64,000 bases of DNA from Candidatus Schneideria nysicola (GTDB taxonomy: Bacteria; Pseudomonadota; Gammaproteobacteria; Enterobacterales; Enterobacteriaceae): NCBI RefSeq assembly GCF_019923565.1, contig NZ_CP074435.1, positions 157,089-221,088 on the forward strand. The letters run 5' to 3'. The notes beneath the pieces are model-generated. The model was not told where the DNA came from, did not search any database, and was given only the letters and a program-made list of their open reading frames with translations. The translations under genes were made by a program, and so were the position numbers. Shown in pieces: positions 1-9,347 of this stretch (position 1 is its first letter; every line of letters begins with the position of its first letter).

Positions 1-34
1 CACCACGATTCGCGATTACAACCTTATCTAACAT
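1..34 (-). CDS. accC: Biotin carboxylase subunit of acetyl-CoA carboxylase, N-terminal fragment cut by window edge
   Basis: Only the first eleven codons lie in the window, reading M-L-D-K-V-V-I-A-N-R-G on the minus strand. This matches the conserved start of biotin carboxylase, which carboxylates the biotin carried by AccB for malonyl-CoA synthesis. The start codon is 17 nt downstream of the accB stop, so aroQ-accB-accC reads as one transcription unit. The rest of the gene continues past position 1, so its integrity cannot be judged. Confidence 0.85.
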   Translation of the reverse strand, partial: MLDKVVIANRG

Positions 35-51
35 CTTTTTATAATCCCTTA

Positions 52-480
52 TTATTCAATAATAATTAATGGTTCATCAAATTCAACAGGTTGTCCATTC
101 TCTGGTAAAATGGCTTTGATAATACCATTTTTATCTGATTCAATTTGATTGATCATTTTCATTGCTTCAATAACACATAATATATCTCCTACTTTAACTT
201 TTTTTCCTACTTCTACAAGAGGTTTAGAATCACATCCTAAAGAACGATAAAATATTCCAACTATTGGAGAACGAATGATATGTCTTTTTTCTTCTTTAGT
301 TTCTGAATAATCTGGAAAAGATATTTTAGAAGATTCTTCTTTTTTTTCTTTCTTTTTTATATCATATTGTTGTACAGTATGACTAATACGTATTGATACT
401 TTATTTCCAGTAATTTCTAATTCTGAAATACCAGATTCTTTGACTAATTTAATTAGTTTTTTAATTTTTCTAATATCCAT
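52..480 (-). CDS. accB: Biotin carboxyl carrier protein of acetyl-CoA carboxylase
   Basis: AccB carries the biotin that shuttles CO2 from AccC to the carboxyltransferase in the first step of fatty acid synthesis. The 142-residue product starts M-D-I-R-K-I-K-K as in E. coli. It ends in a biotinyl domain whose E-A-M-K-M motif places the biotinylated lysine near residue 108. The Ala/Pro-rich linker of E. coli AccB (156 aa) is replaced by a shorter Lys/Glu-rich stretch, around residues 40-65. I chose the ATG at 480 rather than an in-frame ATG five codons upstream because it matches the family start and has GGAA about 10 nt before it. It lies between aroQ and accC. Confidence 0.93.
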   Translation of the reverse strand: MDIRKIKKLIKLVKESGISELEITGNKVSIRISHTVQQYDIKKKEKKEESSKISFPDYSETKEEKRHIIRSPIVGIFYRSLGCDSKPLVEVGKKVKVGDILCVIEAMKMINQIESDKNGIIKAILPENGQPVEFDEPLIIIE

Positions 481-516
481 TGGAAAATATTCCATATTTT
501 ACTCTACGAATTCGAA

Positions 517-969
517 TTAATTGAAAGAAGTTAATTGCTTAACAGCCGCTTGTAAAGCAAAAAGATAACCATCATATCCCAATCCACAAATAGTTCCGAC
601 TGCAATATCTGAGAAATATGAATGATGACGATATTTTTCTCTTGCATATATATTAGAGAGATGAATTTCAATAAATGGAATATTTACAGCTAATAATGCA
701 TCACGTAAAGCTATACTAGTATGGGTAAATGCTGCAGGATTAATTAAAATAAAATCTACCATATTAATTTTTGCTTGGTGAATATATTCAATTAAAATAT
801 GTTCTGCATTAGACTGAATATGATTTAAGGTAATTTTCATTTTTTTAGCTAATTCATCTAAATTCATCTGGATTGTATTAAGATCAAGAGAACCATATTT
901 CTCAATTTCACGAGTACCTAGTAAATTTAAATTGGGTCCATTAAGAATAGAAATTTGAAATTTATTCAT
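517..969 (-). CDS. aroQ: Type II 3-dehydroquinate dehydratase
   Basis: This 150-aa protein dehydrates 3-dehydroquinate to 3-dehydroshikimate in the shikimate pathway, leading to chorismate and aromatic amino acids. The family signature [11 protein letters not shown] lies near residues 11-21, followed by the catalytic tyrosine near residue 25. The I-E-I-H-L-S-N segment near residue 100 carries the catalytic histidine. The type II enzyme is unrelated to E. coli AroD. Its position upstream of accB-accC is a common arrangement in other gammaproteobacteria. The start ATG at 969 faces the long spacer that precedes hslV. Retention suits a symbiont that makes aromatic amino acids for its host. Confidence 0.93.
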   Translation of the reverse strand: MNKFQISILNGPNLNLLGTREIEKYGSLDLNTIQMNLDELAKKMKITLNHIQSNAEHILIEYIHQAKINMVDFILINPAAFTHTSIALRDALLAVNIPFIEIHLSNIYAREKYRHHSYFSDIAVGTICGLGYDGYLFALQAAVKQLTSFN

Positions 970-1551
970 TAATTCTCTCCATGAAATATCAATATTTATT
1001 AAAATAAATTATTCTATATTATAAAATATAGATAGAAATATAATTTAAAAATATATTCTTTCTTATGTAGAAAGATTTTATTTTTTAATAATTTACTATA
1101 GCATTTATTAATACGCATGATATACTTATAGTAGTAATAACTATAGTTAATAAATTTAATTAATAATTATAATTATTAATATTTTTTATAAATGATTTAG
1201 AAATATCTTTATTGAAAGAGAAAATCATTCTTTATAAAAGAAAGAATCATTTCAAAATAATATTTTTACAAAAAAATAATTTATAATCATTATTATATAT
1301 ATTAGTTATTTTTATATTAGAAATATACTGATAATAAATTCAAAAATAAAAAAATATATCAATAAATAATATAAAGTAATTTTTGAATCAAAATCAAGAT
1401 ATATAAAATTCAGTATATACTCTTTACTAATGTATAATTAATAAAAAAATAGAATATTTCCCCATTCTAGTTATTATAAAAAATTCAGTCTAATGAATGA
1501 TAAATATAAAAGATTAAATTTACTCTTTATCTTATTGAAAGGGGGTTGTAT
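970..1551. other. Long A/T-only divergent spacer between aroQ and hslV
   Basis: About 580 bases with no recognisable protein or RNA gene; stops are dense in all frames I followed. It must hold the promoters for aroQ-accBC (leftward) and hslVU (rightward). The only visibly non-A/T islands are CCCCAT at 1460-1465 and the GGGGG ribosome-binding site at 1541-1545. A small inverted repeat (ATTCTTT / AAAGAAT, 1227-1247) is within what such composition gives by chance. It may be the remains of one or more deleted genes, but I see no homology. Confidence 0.6.
1460..1465 (+). promoter_or_regulatory. Candidate heat-shock (sigma-32) -10 element upstream of hslVU
   Basis: CCCCAT, the core of the sigma-32 -10 element, sits about 90 nt upstream of hslV in an otherwise almost G/C-free spacer. 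hslVU is a sigma-32 operon in E. coli. No convincing CTTGAA-type -35 element lies 13-17 nt upstream, so this may be a decayed or chance site. Confidence 0.3.
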
Positions 1552-2082
1552 TTGACTACTATTATAAGTGTACGCCGTAGTGGTTATGTTGTTATTGGTG
1601 GTGATGGACAAGCTACTTTAGGTAACACTGTTATGAAATGTAATGTACGAAAAGTTCGTCGTCTACATAATAGACAGGTTATTGCAGGATTTGCTGGAGG
1701 AACTGCTGATGCTTTTACACTTTTTGAATTATTTGAACAAAAATTAGAAGTACATCAAGGTCATTTAGCTAAATCTGCAGTTGAGTTAGCTAAAGATTGG
1801 CGTACTGATCGTATATTAAGACGACTAGAAGCTCTTTTAGCAGTAGCAGATGAAAATATTTCTCTTATTATTACTGGTAATGGAGATGTAGTAAGACCTG
1901 AAAATGATTTAATTGCTGTTGGTTCTGGTGGTCCATATGCTCAATCTGCTGCTCGTGCTCTACTAGAAAACACTGAATTTAGTGCAAAAGAGATTGTGAA
2001 AAAATCTTTGGAGATTGCAGGAGATATTTGTATCTATACTAATCAGTTTCATACTATTGAAGAATTAACATCCAAAGTATAA
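1552..2082 (+). CDS. hslV: ATP-dependent protease HslVU, peptidase subunit
   Basis: HslV is the N-terminal-threonine peptidase of the cytoplasmic HslVU (ClpYQ) protease. Read from the TTG at 1552 it is 176 aa, the E. coli length, beginning M-T-T-I-I-S-V-R-R. Met removal exposes the catalytic Thr1. An in-frame TTG six bases earlier (1546) would put Y-L before the threonine and block that processing, so it is rejected. GGGGG at 1541-1545 is correctly spaced for 1552. The G-D-G-Q and G-S-G-G-P-Y-A motifs are intact. hslU follows after 19 nt. Confidence 0.95.
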   Translation: MTTIISVRRSGYVVIGGDGQATLGNTVMKCNVRKVRRLHNRQVIAGFAGGTADAFTLFELFEQKLEVHQGHLAKSAVELAKDWRTDRILRRLEALLAVADENISLIITGNGDVVRPENDLIAVGSGGPYAQSAARALLENTEFSAKEIVKKSLEIAGDICIYTNQFHTIEELTSKV

Positions 2083-2101
2083 GTATAAGGATTTTTTTAA
2101 A

Positions 2102-3439
2102 ATGTCTGAAATGACACCACGTGAAATTGTTGTTGAACTTGACAAATATATTATTGGTCAATATAAAGCTAAAAGAGCAGTAGCTATTGCACTACGTAAT
2201 CGTTGGAGACGTATGCAACTAGAAGAAACATTACGTTATGAAGTCACACCTAAAAATATTCTTATGATTGGTCCTACTGGAGTTGGTAAGACAGAAATAG
2301 CTAGAAGATTAGCTAAATTAGCACATGCTCCCTTTATTAAAGTGGAAGCTACAAAATTTACTGAAGTAGGTTATGTAGGTAAAGAAGTAGATTCTATTAT
2401 TCGTGATATTACTGATACTGCTGTAAAAATGGTACGTCTTTCTTCAATGGAGAAAAATCATTTCCGTGCAGAAGAATTAGCTGAAGAACGTATATTAGAT
2501 GTATTAATTCCTACTGCTAAAGATGTTTGGGGTCAAAAAGAAGAAAATAGTACAGAATCTAATAATAATACACGTCAATACTTTAGAAAAAAGTTACGAG
2601 AAGGAGAATTAGATGATAAAGAGATTGAAATTAGCTTATCTTCTCCTTCAATAGGTGTTGAAATTATGGCTCCTCCTGGGATGGAGGAAATGACTAATCA
2701 ATTACAATCATTATTTAAAAATTTAGCAGGTCAAAAGCAAAAAATTAGAAAAGTTAAAATAAAAGAAGCTATGAAGCTTTTAATAGAGGAAGAAGCATCT
2801 AAATTAATAAATTTAGAAGAAATTAAGGAAAAAGCTATTGAGTCTGTTGAACAAAATGGTATTGTTTTTATTGACGAAATTGATAAAATTTGTAAGAGAA
2901 ATGAAGTTTCTGGTCCAGATGTCTCTCGTGAAGGAGTACAACGAGATTTACTTCCTTTAGTAGAAGGTTGTACTGTTTCGACTAAATATGGTGTTGTTAG
3001 AACAGATCATATTTTATTTATTGCTTCAGGTGCTTTTCAGATTTCTAGTCCATCAGATTTAATTCCAGAATTACAAGGTCGTTTACCTATTCGCGTAGAA
3101 CTAAAAGCATTAACAACAGAAGATTTTAGACGTATATTAGTTGAACCCAATGCTTCATTAACAACTCAATATATAGCATTAATGGCAACAGAAGGAGTAA
3201 ATATTAGTTTTTCAGAAGATGGAATTAAATGTATTGCTGAGGTAGCTTGGAAAGTAAACGAGAGAACCGAAAATATCGGAGCTCGTCGTTTACATACCGT
3301 TTTAGAACGTTTAATGGAAGATATTTCTTATGATGCTAGTGAATGGACAGGAAAATCTATTATAATAGATGCTGAATATGTTTCTAATCATTTAGATGAA
3401 TTAGTATCTGATGAAGATTTAAGTCGTTTTATACTATAA
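2102..3439 (+). CDS. hslU: ATP-dependent protease HslVU, AAA+ unfoldase subunit
   Basis: HslU unfolds substrates and feeds them to HslV. At 445 aa it is two residues longer than the E. coli protein. Walker A (G-P-T-G-V-G-K-T, residues 57-64), Walker B (I-V-F-I-D-E-I-D, about 254-261) and a G-A-R-R-L sensor-2 region are present, with a variable I domain between the Walker motifs (roughly 110-240). The C-terminus ends S-R-F-I-L, the tail that inserts into HslV to activate it, so the complex looks functional. It is co-transcribed with hslV and converges on dapB with a 17-nt gap and no visible terminator. Confidence 0.96.
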   Translation: MSEMTPREIVVELDKYIIGQYKAKRAVAIALRNRWRRMQLEETLRYEVTPKNILMIGPTGVGKTEIARRLAKLAHAPFIKVEATKFTEVGYVGKEVDSIIRDITDTAVKMVRLSSMEKNHFRAEELAEERILDVLIPTAKDVWGQKEENSTESNNNTRQYFRKKLREGELDDKEIEISLSSPSIGVEIMAPPGMEEMTNQLQSLFKNLAGQKQKIRKVKIKEAMKLLIEEEASKLINLEEIKEKAIESVEQNGIVFIDEIDKICKRNEVSGPDVSREGVQRDLLPLVEGCTVSTKYGVVRTDHILFIASGAFQISSPSDLIPELQGRLPIRVELKALTTEDFRRILVEPNASLTTQYIALMATEGVNISFSEDGIKCIAEVAWKVNERTENIGARRLHTVLERLMEDISYDASEWTGKSIIIDAEYVSNHLDELVSDEDLSRFIL

Positions 3440-3456
3440 AATTTAATATTATATTA

Positions 3457-4272
3457 TTACTCTTTATATAGATTTAATACTTTAGACATATCAAATAATC
3501 CGTTATCTTTATCCGATATCCAAATAGCCGCTTTAATAGCTCCATTAGCAAATGTTGAACGGCTAGATGCTTTGTGTGTAATTTCAATCCTTTCCCCATC
3601 ATTTGCAAAAATAACCGTATGTTCTCCAACAATATCGCCTGCACGGATACTAGAAAACCCAATAGTATTATTTTTTCTTATAGTTGTTTCTTGTCCATTT
3701 CTTCCATAAATTGCACAATCATTAAAATTTAAATTTAAAGTATCGGCAATAGTTTTACCCATAGTTAATGCTGTACCTGAAGGAGCATCTATTTTTTTTC
3801 TATGATGTATTTCTATAATTTCAATATCACATTGTTTACCCATAATTTTAGCAGTTTGTTCTAAAAGTCTTAACATGACATTTACTCCAATACTAAAATT
3901 GGCAGATAATACAATACTTATATTCTCGGATACTGATTTTATAGAGGAAATTTGTTCATTATTAAATCCAGTTGTTCCTATAATCATCTTTTTTTTATTT
4001 TTTAAACAAAAATCTAAATAAAACATCGTTGATTCTGGATTACTAAAATCAATCAATACATCAAAATCATTTTTTATTTCATTAATTTCACTCGTAATTT
4101 TTATATTAGATTCGGATGAAATGATACTACCAATTAAATGAGAATGACGATTTTCTAAAGCTCCTCCTAAAATAACGTTTTCTGATTTTTTTATCTCGCT
4201 TAATAATTGACAACCCATTCTTCCTCCAGCTCCGGTTATGGCAACACGAATAGGTAAATTTTGTACCGACAT
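3457..4272 (-). CDS. dapB: 4-hydroxy-tetrahydrodipicolinate reductase
   Basis: DapB reduces hydroxy-tetrahydrodipicolinate with NAD(P)H in the diaminopimelate/lysine pathway, feeding both lysine and peptidoglycan. The 271-aa protein has the nucleotide-binding G-A-G-G-R-M-G at 14-20. It also has the active-site segment H-H-R-K-K-I-D-A-P-S-G-T-A at about 156-168, containing the catalytic histidine and lysine. That segment contains an A8 run on the coding strand that is read in frame. The length matches E. coli (273 aa). It lies downstream of lolCDE on the same strand, 46 nt after lolE. Confidence 0.95.
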   Translation of the reverse strand: MSVQNLPIRVAITGAGGRMGCQLLSEIKKSENVILGGALENRHSHLIGSIISSESNIKITSEINEIKNDFDVLIDFSNPESTMFYLDFCLKNKKKMIIGTTGFNNEQISSIKSVSENISIVLSANFSIGVNVMLRLLEQTAKIMGKQCDIEIIEIHHRKKIDAPSGTALTMGKTIADTLNLNFNDCAIYGRNGQETTIRKNNTIGFSSIRAGDIVGEHTVIFANDGERIEITHKASSRSTFANGAIKAAIWISDKDNGLFDMSKVLNLYKE

Positions 4273-4318
4273 ATCTTCCTTCCTTAAATATTTTATTGAA
4301 TTATTTTTGTTAGTATAT

Positions 4319-5524
4319 TTATAGATTTATTTTAAAACGAATAGCACGTCGAGCGGGATACCAACTAGCTAATATACTTAATACTAATCCAATTAGTAAT
4401 AAATTTACTATAGATATCCAGCATAATTTCACGGGAATAAAATTAACAAAGTAAATATCATTGGGTAATAGATTACGATTCAGAATGAATTCTATCCATT
4501 CTCGTAATATATTTAAATTAAGAGTAAAAGTTACACCTAATAGTATACCTATTATACTTCCTATTATTCCAATGATAAATCCATACCAAATGAAAATAAT
4601 AGATATTAATTTATGCGTAGTACCTAAAATATGTAATATAGCTATATCTTTTGCTCGAACTTTAACGATTAACATTAAGGTAGAGGTAATACTAAAAAAA
4701 GCAAGAACTATCATAAAAATAGCGGTAATATAAAGAACTATCCGCATAGTTTGAATATCATAATACATATAACCATAATTTGATATCCAACTATTAATAT
4801 ATACAGGTTTATTGATTATATTTCCAATATCTTTTCCAATAAGATATAATATCTTATCGATATGATAAGCATCATATACTTTAATAGCAATACCTGTAAC
4901 ATCATTATATCCTATATTTAAATAATATTGAGCATCTGATAAAGGAACTAATAATAAATTATTATCTATATAACTACCTAGAGAGATAATCTTTATTATC
5001 TTAAGATAAATACGTTTAAAAGATAAACAATTACTATCATAATCAGGAATTATAACACTTAAATAATCATTTAGATTAACCTGCAAAATATTAGCAAGTC
5101 CTTCTCCAATAAGAGCTTGTTGCTTACCTATAGAAAAATCCCATTGAAGATTACGAGTGAGATTATGAATGTGTGTGATACCTTTGATTTGTATATTATG
5201 CCATTTATCCCCTCTTTCTATTAAACCAGTAAAATTTATATAAGGAAAAACAGTAATAATATCTGGTACTTTTGTAATTTTATTGATTATATCTTTCCAG
5301 TTATTGATATATGGAGTAACTGGTTCAATCTCTCCATGAGGAATTACTGCTAAAATACGTTCATGTAATTCTAAATCAAAACCATTTATAGTACTAAGAC
5401 AAACAATAATTACTATCATACTTAAACTAATACTAACAATTGCGAGAGATAAAATTAATAAGGATATAGATTCTCGTTTCTGACCTTGAATAAAACGTAA
5501 TGCGATATTTAATGTCCATCTCAT
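4319..5524 (-). CDS. lolE: Lipoprotein-releasing ABC transporter, permease LolE
   Basis: LolE is one of two inner-membrane permeases of LolCDE, which extracts outer-membrane lipoproteins and hands them to LolA. This 401-aa protein has an N-terminal membrane segment at about 20-45, a large periplasmic domain (about 50-260), and three C-terminal segments (about 270-290, 312-335 and 370-392). R-I-L-A-V-I-P-H-G-E-I-E-P-V and P-Y-I-N-F-T-G-L are LolE-specific matches that separate it from LolC. It ends slightly early: the motif A-S-W-Y-P-A-R-R-A is followed by only six residues. Last gene of lolC-lolD-lolE. Confidence 0.92.
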   Translation of the reverse strand: MRWTLNIALRFIQGQKRESISLLILSLAIVSISLSMIVIIVCLSTINGFDLELHERILAVIPHGEIEPVTPYINNWKDIINKITKVPDIITVFPYINFTGLIERGDKWHNIQIKGITHIHNLTRNLQWDFSIGKQQALIGEGLANILQVNLNDYLSVIIPDYDSNCLSFKRIYLKIIKIISLGSYIDNNLLLVPLSDAQYYLNIGYNDVTGIAIKVYDAYHIDKILYLIGKDIGNIINKPVYINSWISNYGYMYYDIQTMRIVLYITAIFMIVLAFFSITSTLMLIVKVRAKDIAILHILGTTHKLISIIFIWYGFIIGIIGSIIGILLGVTFTLNLNILREWIEFILNRNLLPNDIYFVNFIPVKLCWISIVNLLLIGLVLSILASWYPARRAIRFKINL

Positions 5525-5542
5525 AATATTATAATTTATTTA

Positions 5543-6247
5543 TTAATTAGGATTATAAATATTTAACCTTCCATTACGCATTTCAAATTGACGATTTAAA
5601 CGATTAGCTAATGTTAAATCATGAGTTACCATAATTAAAGCTGTATTGTAATTTTTATTAAATTCCATTAATAATTGAAAGATATTCTCGGAATTTTTAT
5701 AATCTAAATTACCAGTAGGTTCATCTGCTAAAATAAGTTTAGGATGATTTACTAATGCTCTTGCTATAGCAACACGTTGACGTTCTCCACCTGATAATTC
5801 ATATGGATATCTTTCTATATATTTCTTACTTAATCCCACTAAATTTAGCATTTCATAAGCGGAATGATTTGCCAATTTAGATTGAATACCACCTATCATC
5901 AATGGCATTGCTATATTTTCTAATACGGTAAAATCTAATAAAAGATGATGAAATTGATAAATAAACCCAATATTACGATTTCTTAAATTTGCACAAGCAT
6001 CAGAAGACATATCATTTAAATTTTTCTCTTCAAATATAATGCTCCCGTCATTAGGAGTTTCTAATCCACTCATTAAATGAAGTAAAGTACTTTTACCAGA
6101 ACCAGAATGTCCAACTATAGAAACTGTTTCACCTGATCTAATTGAAAAATTAATATCATGTAGAATTTCTATATTTGAATTCTTAATTTGATAAAATTTC
6201 TTTATATGAATACATTGTAATAAAAAAGAATTGTTTATCTTAAACAT
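5543..6247 (-). CDS. lolD: Lipoprotein-releasing ABC transporter, ATPase LolD
   Basis: LolD is the ATPase that powers lipoprotein release by LolC/LolE. The 234-aa protein has Walker A G-H-S-G-S-G-K-S at 46-53, Q-loop Y-Q-F-H-H at about 97-101, signature L-S-G-G-E-R-Q at 151-157, Walker B L-I-L-A-D-E-P-T-G at 171-179 and switch histidine near 209. This is a complete ABC subunit of normal length. Its start overlaps the end of lolC by 13 nt, suggesting translational coupling, and lolE follows after 18 nt. Confidence 0.95.
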   Translation of the reverse strand: MFKINNSFLLQCIHIKKFYQIKNSNIEILHDINFSIRSGETVSIVGHSGSGKSTLLHLMSGLETPNDGSIIFEEKNLNDMSSDACANLRNRNIGFIYQFHHLLLDFTVLENIAMPLMIGGIQSKLANHSAYEMLNLVGLSKKYIERYPYELSGGERQRVAIARALVNHPKLILADEPTGNLDYKNSENIFQLLMEFNKNYNTALIMVTHDLTLANRLNRQFEMRNGRLNIYNPN

Positions 6248-7440
6248 TTAGAAGGTTTAATAGTAGTGGCATACCAAGAAGGATAAATTCCTATAATAAA
6301 AGTGAGCGATATTATTATCATAATTAAAAAAATAATCTGTGAAATATTAATACTAACTGGTATAATAATATTGGTTGTTTTTGAAACAATTCCTATTAAT
6401 TTCATTAATACTAGTAATATTTCAATATTTTTTAGTAAAAATATTCCAAAAATTAAACCCAAAATAATCCCAATAATACTTATTATAATACCATAAATTA
6501 TGAAAATCATCATAATGCTTTTATTTTTTAAACCTTGAGCTTTTAATATTGCAATTTCATTTTTTTTATCTATGATAAACATAATTAATATTATAATTAT
6601 ATTAAAAATAGCTATTAAAATAATAAAAAATATAATTATCATTATTATTTTCTTTTCCATTTGTATGGCCTGAATTAACATTAATTTATTTGTACGAAAG
6701 TCTTTACAAATTAAATTGGGGGGAATAGAAAAAAAATATCTTGGATTTATTGGATTCTTCAACCACAAACGCCAACCTGTTACACATCCATTAGGATAAT
6801 GCATTAATGCGGCTGCATCGTTAATATGAAGAAGTAATTGATAAGAGTCTACCTCAGTATTGGTATAATATATTCCCGCTACAGTAAATATCTTTTGTAA
6901 AAAAATAGATCCAATAGGAGTATATTGTTTAATAGAAGTAATTAATTTAACTTTATCGCCTTTTTTCAGATCAAGACGATTAGCAAGTTCAGATCCTAAA
7001 AATACTTTATATTCACCGGATACTAACTGTTTTATACAAGCATTAATTAAATAATTAGAAATAGGTTCTGGATCAGAAGTATTAATTCCTACTAATGTTC
7101 CATTAGTAATATTTTTTTGATTTTGCAAAAGAACATCACCAGTAATGAAAGGTGTAATATATAATATATTTTTACAACCAATCAAAGATGAAATAGATAT
7201 TTCTTGAGTATTTAACCAACCTTTTTTAGTTGTAATTACTATATGAGGAATAAATCTCATATTATGAATTTTAAATTCATTCTCTAACCCATTCATTACT
7301 GATATTACAATAGTTAATACCATCACACCTATTGCTATACCAGATATTGAAAAACATTTAATAAAAAGATAAAAACGATTGGAATAACTTTGAACATAAC
7401 GAAGACTTATATAAAACAATAAAAAATTCATTTTAGACAA
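6235..7440 (-). CDS. lolC: Lipoprotein-releasing ABC transporter, permease LolC
   Basis: First gene of the lolCDE operon and the second permease of the complex; in E. coli LolC recruits LolA. At 401 aa it matches the family (399 aa). An N-terminal transmembrane helix lies around residues 25-50, then a periplasmic domain, then three very Ile-rich C-terminal helices (about 262-290, 308-335 and 360-385). I-G-V-M-V-L-T-I-V-I-S-V-M-N-G-L-E matches the LolC/LolE core. An ATG three codons downstream (7431) is an alternative start. Base bias has made the helices almost pure isoleucine. Confidence 0.88.
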   Translation of the reverse strand: MSKMNFLLFYISLRYVQSYSNRFYLFIKCFSISGIAIGVMVLTIVISVMNGLENEFKIHNMRFIPHIVITTKKGWLNTQEISISSLIGCKNILYITPFITGDVLLQNQKNITNGTLVGINTSDPEPISNYLINACIKQLVSGEYKVFLGSELANRLDLKKGDKVKLITSIKQYTPIGSIFLQKIFTVAGIYYTNTEVDSYQLLLHINDAAALMHYPNGCVTGWRLWLKNPINPRYFFSIPPNLICKDFRTNKLMLIQAIQMEKKIIMIIIFFIILIAIFNIIIILIMFIIDKKNEIAILKAQGLKNKSIMMIFIIYGIIISIIGIILGLIFGIFLLKNIEILLVLMKLIGIVSKTTNIIIPVSINISQIIFLIMIIISLTFIIGIYPSWYATTIKPSKCLR

Positions 7441-7564
7441 TTAATATTAGATTTAATCATATTATCCTAGCTAGATATTTTATCGAAATATAGGTATAAT
7501 TACTAATAATCAATATGAAAAAATTTTTGAGTTTCTTATAAGAGAACAAACATTAGAGAACATT

Positions 7565-8314
7565 ATGAATAATTTTAAATTAGAAAATATTATTAATCAG
7601 AAATTAAATAGTCAAACGATACAAGATTTTGTTCCTAATGGTTTACAAGTAGAAGGAAAGGAAGAAGTAAATAATATCATACTTGGTGTAACTGCCTGTC
7701 AAAAATTATTAAATTATGCATTAGAAAAAAACGCTGATGCAATAATAGTGCATCATGGATTCTTTTGGAAAAAAGAATCCCCTGTTATTCATAATATGAA
7801 ACGTCAAAGATTAAAAACAATATTATGTAATGATATTAATCTATATGCTTGGCATTTACCTTTAGATATACATCCGTCACTTGGTAATAATATTACATTA
7901 GCCAATATACTTAATATCAAACCAATAAGTACCAACTTTTCCTTCCCTTTCTTTTTAGGAAATTTTGAAAAACCTATCATAGGAGAAGTTTTACGTAGCA
8001 AACTAACACAGATACTAAATCGTAATGTATTATATTATCATGGTGATCATGCATTAGATTCCATAAAAACCATAGCTTTATGTTCAGGAAGCGGACAACA
8101 ATTTATAGAACAAGCAGTAAAATTAGGTATTGATGCATTTATTAGTGGAGAATTATCAGAACCAACTATTCATATTGTTAGAGAAATGAATATACACTTT
8201 TATGTTGCAGGCCATCATGCTACTGAAAGAGGAGGAATTCAATCTCTTGGAGATTGGTTAAATAAAAAATTTAATCTTAATACTCATTTTATAGATATTG
8301 ACAATCCGGCTTAA
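7565..8314 (+). CDS. ybgI: NIF3/DUF34 family metal-binding protein YbgI
   Basis: The 249-aa product aligns along its whole length with E. coli YbgI (247 aa), a widely conserved dinuclear-metal protein of uncertain biochemical role. Metal-ligand motifs are visible: V-H-H-G at residues 62-65 and G-H-H-A-T-E-R-G-G near the C-terminus. W-H-L-P-L-D-I-H-P-S-L-G-N-N in the middle is a family hallmark. It stands alone on the plus strand between divergent lolC and convergent fmt. Its survival in a reduced genome argues for a housekeeping role that the sequence does not reveal. Confidence 0.9.
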   Translation: MNNFKLENIINQKLNSQTIQDFVPNGLQVEGKEEVNNIILGVTACQKLLNYALEKNADAIIVHHGFFWKKESPVIHNMKRQRLKTILCNDINLYAWHLPLDIHPSLGNNITLANILNIKPISTNFSFPFFLGNFEKPIIGEVLRSKLTQILNRNVLYYHGDHALDSIKTIALCSGSGQQFIEQAVKLGIDAFISGELSEPTIHIVREMNIHFYVAGHHATERGGIQSLGDWLNKKFNLNTHFIDIDNPA

Positions 8315-8359
8315 TAAATAAACTCATATATGAGTAGGTAGATAGAGACTTATTTTATA

Positions 8360-9334
8360 TTAATTCAAAATAATACCAGGATTGAACCAATCTTTCTTTG
8401 AATTAAGCATATCTTTAGCAGAGACTACTTTTTTTCCAGGTTGTTGTAGTAACGTTAAATTTAATATACCATCACCTGTTACAACTTGAATCCCATCTTC
8501 ATTAGTAGCTGATATCGTTCCAGGTTTAGAGAATCTATTTCTAATAGAAGTATTAACGGATAGTATCTGCGCATCTATAACTTTTATATTCATATTCTTA
8601 TCATTTAATGTAAAAAAACTAATAGGCCAGGGATTAAAAGCACGTACATAACGTACTATCTGTTTTGCAGATAATGTCCAGTTTATTTTAGCTTCTTTCT
8701 TACTTATTTTTTTGGCGTAAGTAGATAAAATTTCATTTTGTGAATGGCTAATCATAGAATTTCCTTTTGATATATTATCTAATACTTCTAAAAGAGCATT
8801 AGCACCTATATAAGCCAACCTATCATATAATTTTTTGCTTGTATCATTTTGAAAGATATTACAACGAACTTGATATATAATATCACCAGAATCGATTTCT
8901 GAATTCATTTGAATAATAGAAATACCCGTTTCACTATCACCTGCAATAATTGCTCTTTGAATAGGAGCCGCTCCTCTCCATCTAGGTAAAAGAGAAGCAT
9001 GTACATTAATACAACCAAATTTGGGTAAATCTAATATGATTTTAGGAATAAGTAATCCATAAGCAACTACTACTATAATATCTGGATTAAATTCTGCTAT
9101 TTGATGGATTGTTTCAGAGGTATTTAGAGATAAAGGTTGAAATATTGCTAATTTTTTTTCCAATGCAAAACTTTTTACCGAGCTCATAATCAAATGTTTT
9201 CCTCTTCCAGAGAAGCTATCTGGTTTAGTAAAAACAGCAATGATTTTATGATGAGAATAATGAAATAAAGTATATAAATGCTGAGTAGCAAACTCTGGAG
9301 TACCAGCAAAAATAATACGTAATGAACTCAACAT
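8360..9334 (-). CDS. fmt: Methionyl-tRNA formyltransferase
   Basis: Fmt formylates initiator Met-tRNA using 10-formyl-tetrahydrofolate. The open frame extends 14 codons further upstream, but the family begins S-L-R-I-I-F-A-G-T-P. I therefore chose the ATG at 9334, giving 324 aa (E. coli 315) and a 13-nt gap from def instead of an overlap into it. The catalytic segment I-N-V-H-x-S-L-L-P-R-W-R-G-A-A-P lies at about 109-124, with Asn110 and His112. The C-terminal domain ends as in E. coli (L-N-S-K-K-D-W-F-N-P-G). def-fmt is the usual operon pair. Confidence 0.94.
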   Translation of the reverse strand: MLSSLRIIFAGTPEFATQHLYTLFHYSHHKIIAVFTKPDSFSGRGKHLIMSSVKSFALEKKLAIFQPLSLNTSETIHQIAEFNPDIIVVVAYGLLIPKIILDLPKFGCINVHASLLPRWRGAAPIQRAIIAGDSETGISIIQMNSEIDSGDIIYQVRCNIFQNDTSKKLYDRLAYIGANALLEVLDNISKGNSMISHSQNEILSTYAKKISKKEAKINWTLSAKQIVRYVRAFNPWPISFFTLNDKNMNIKVIDAQILSVNTSIRNRFSKPGTISATNEDGIQVVTGDGILNLTLLQQPGKKVVSAKDMLNSKKDWFNPGIILN

Positions 9335-9347
9335 CCCTAATTTTACT

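Noticed and set aside
1546..1551. Longer hslV frame starting at TTG 1546
   Set aside because: It would bury the catalytic N-terminal threonine and is too close to the GGGGG site; 1552 fits family length and chemistry.
4461..4733. Open frames on the strand opposite lolE, lolC, ligA and rpoD
   Set aside because: They mirror well-conserved genes, have Ile/Asn-rich shadow composition and no family match.
8322..8335. Palindrome ACTCATATATGAGT between ybgI and fmt as a terminator or operator
   Set aside because: The stem is only five pairs with no T-tract and has no copy elsewhere that I noticed.
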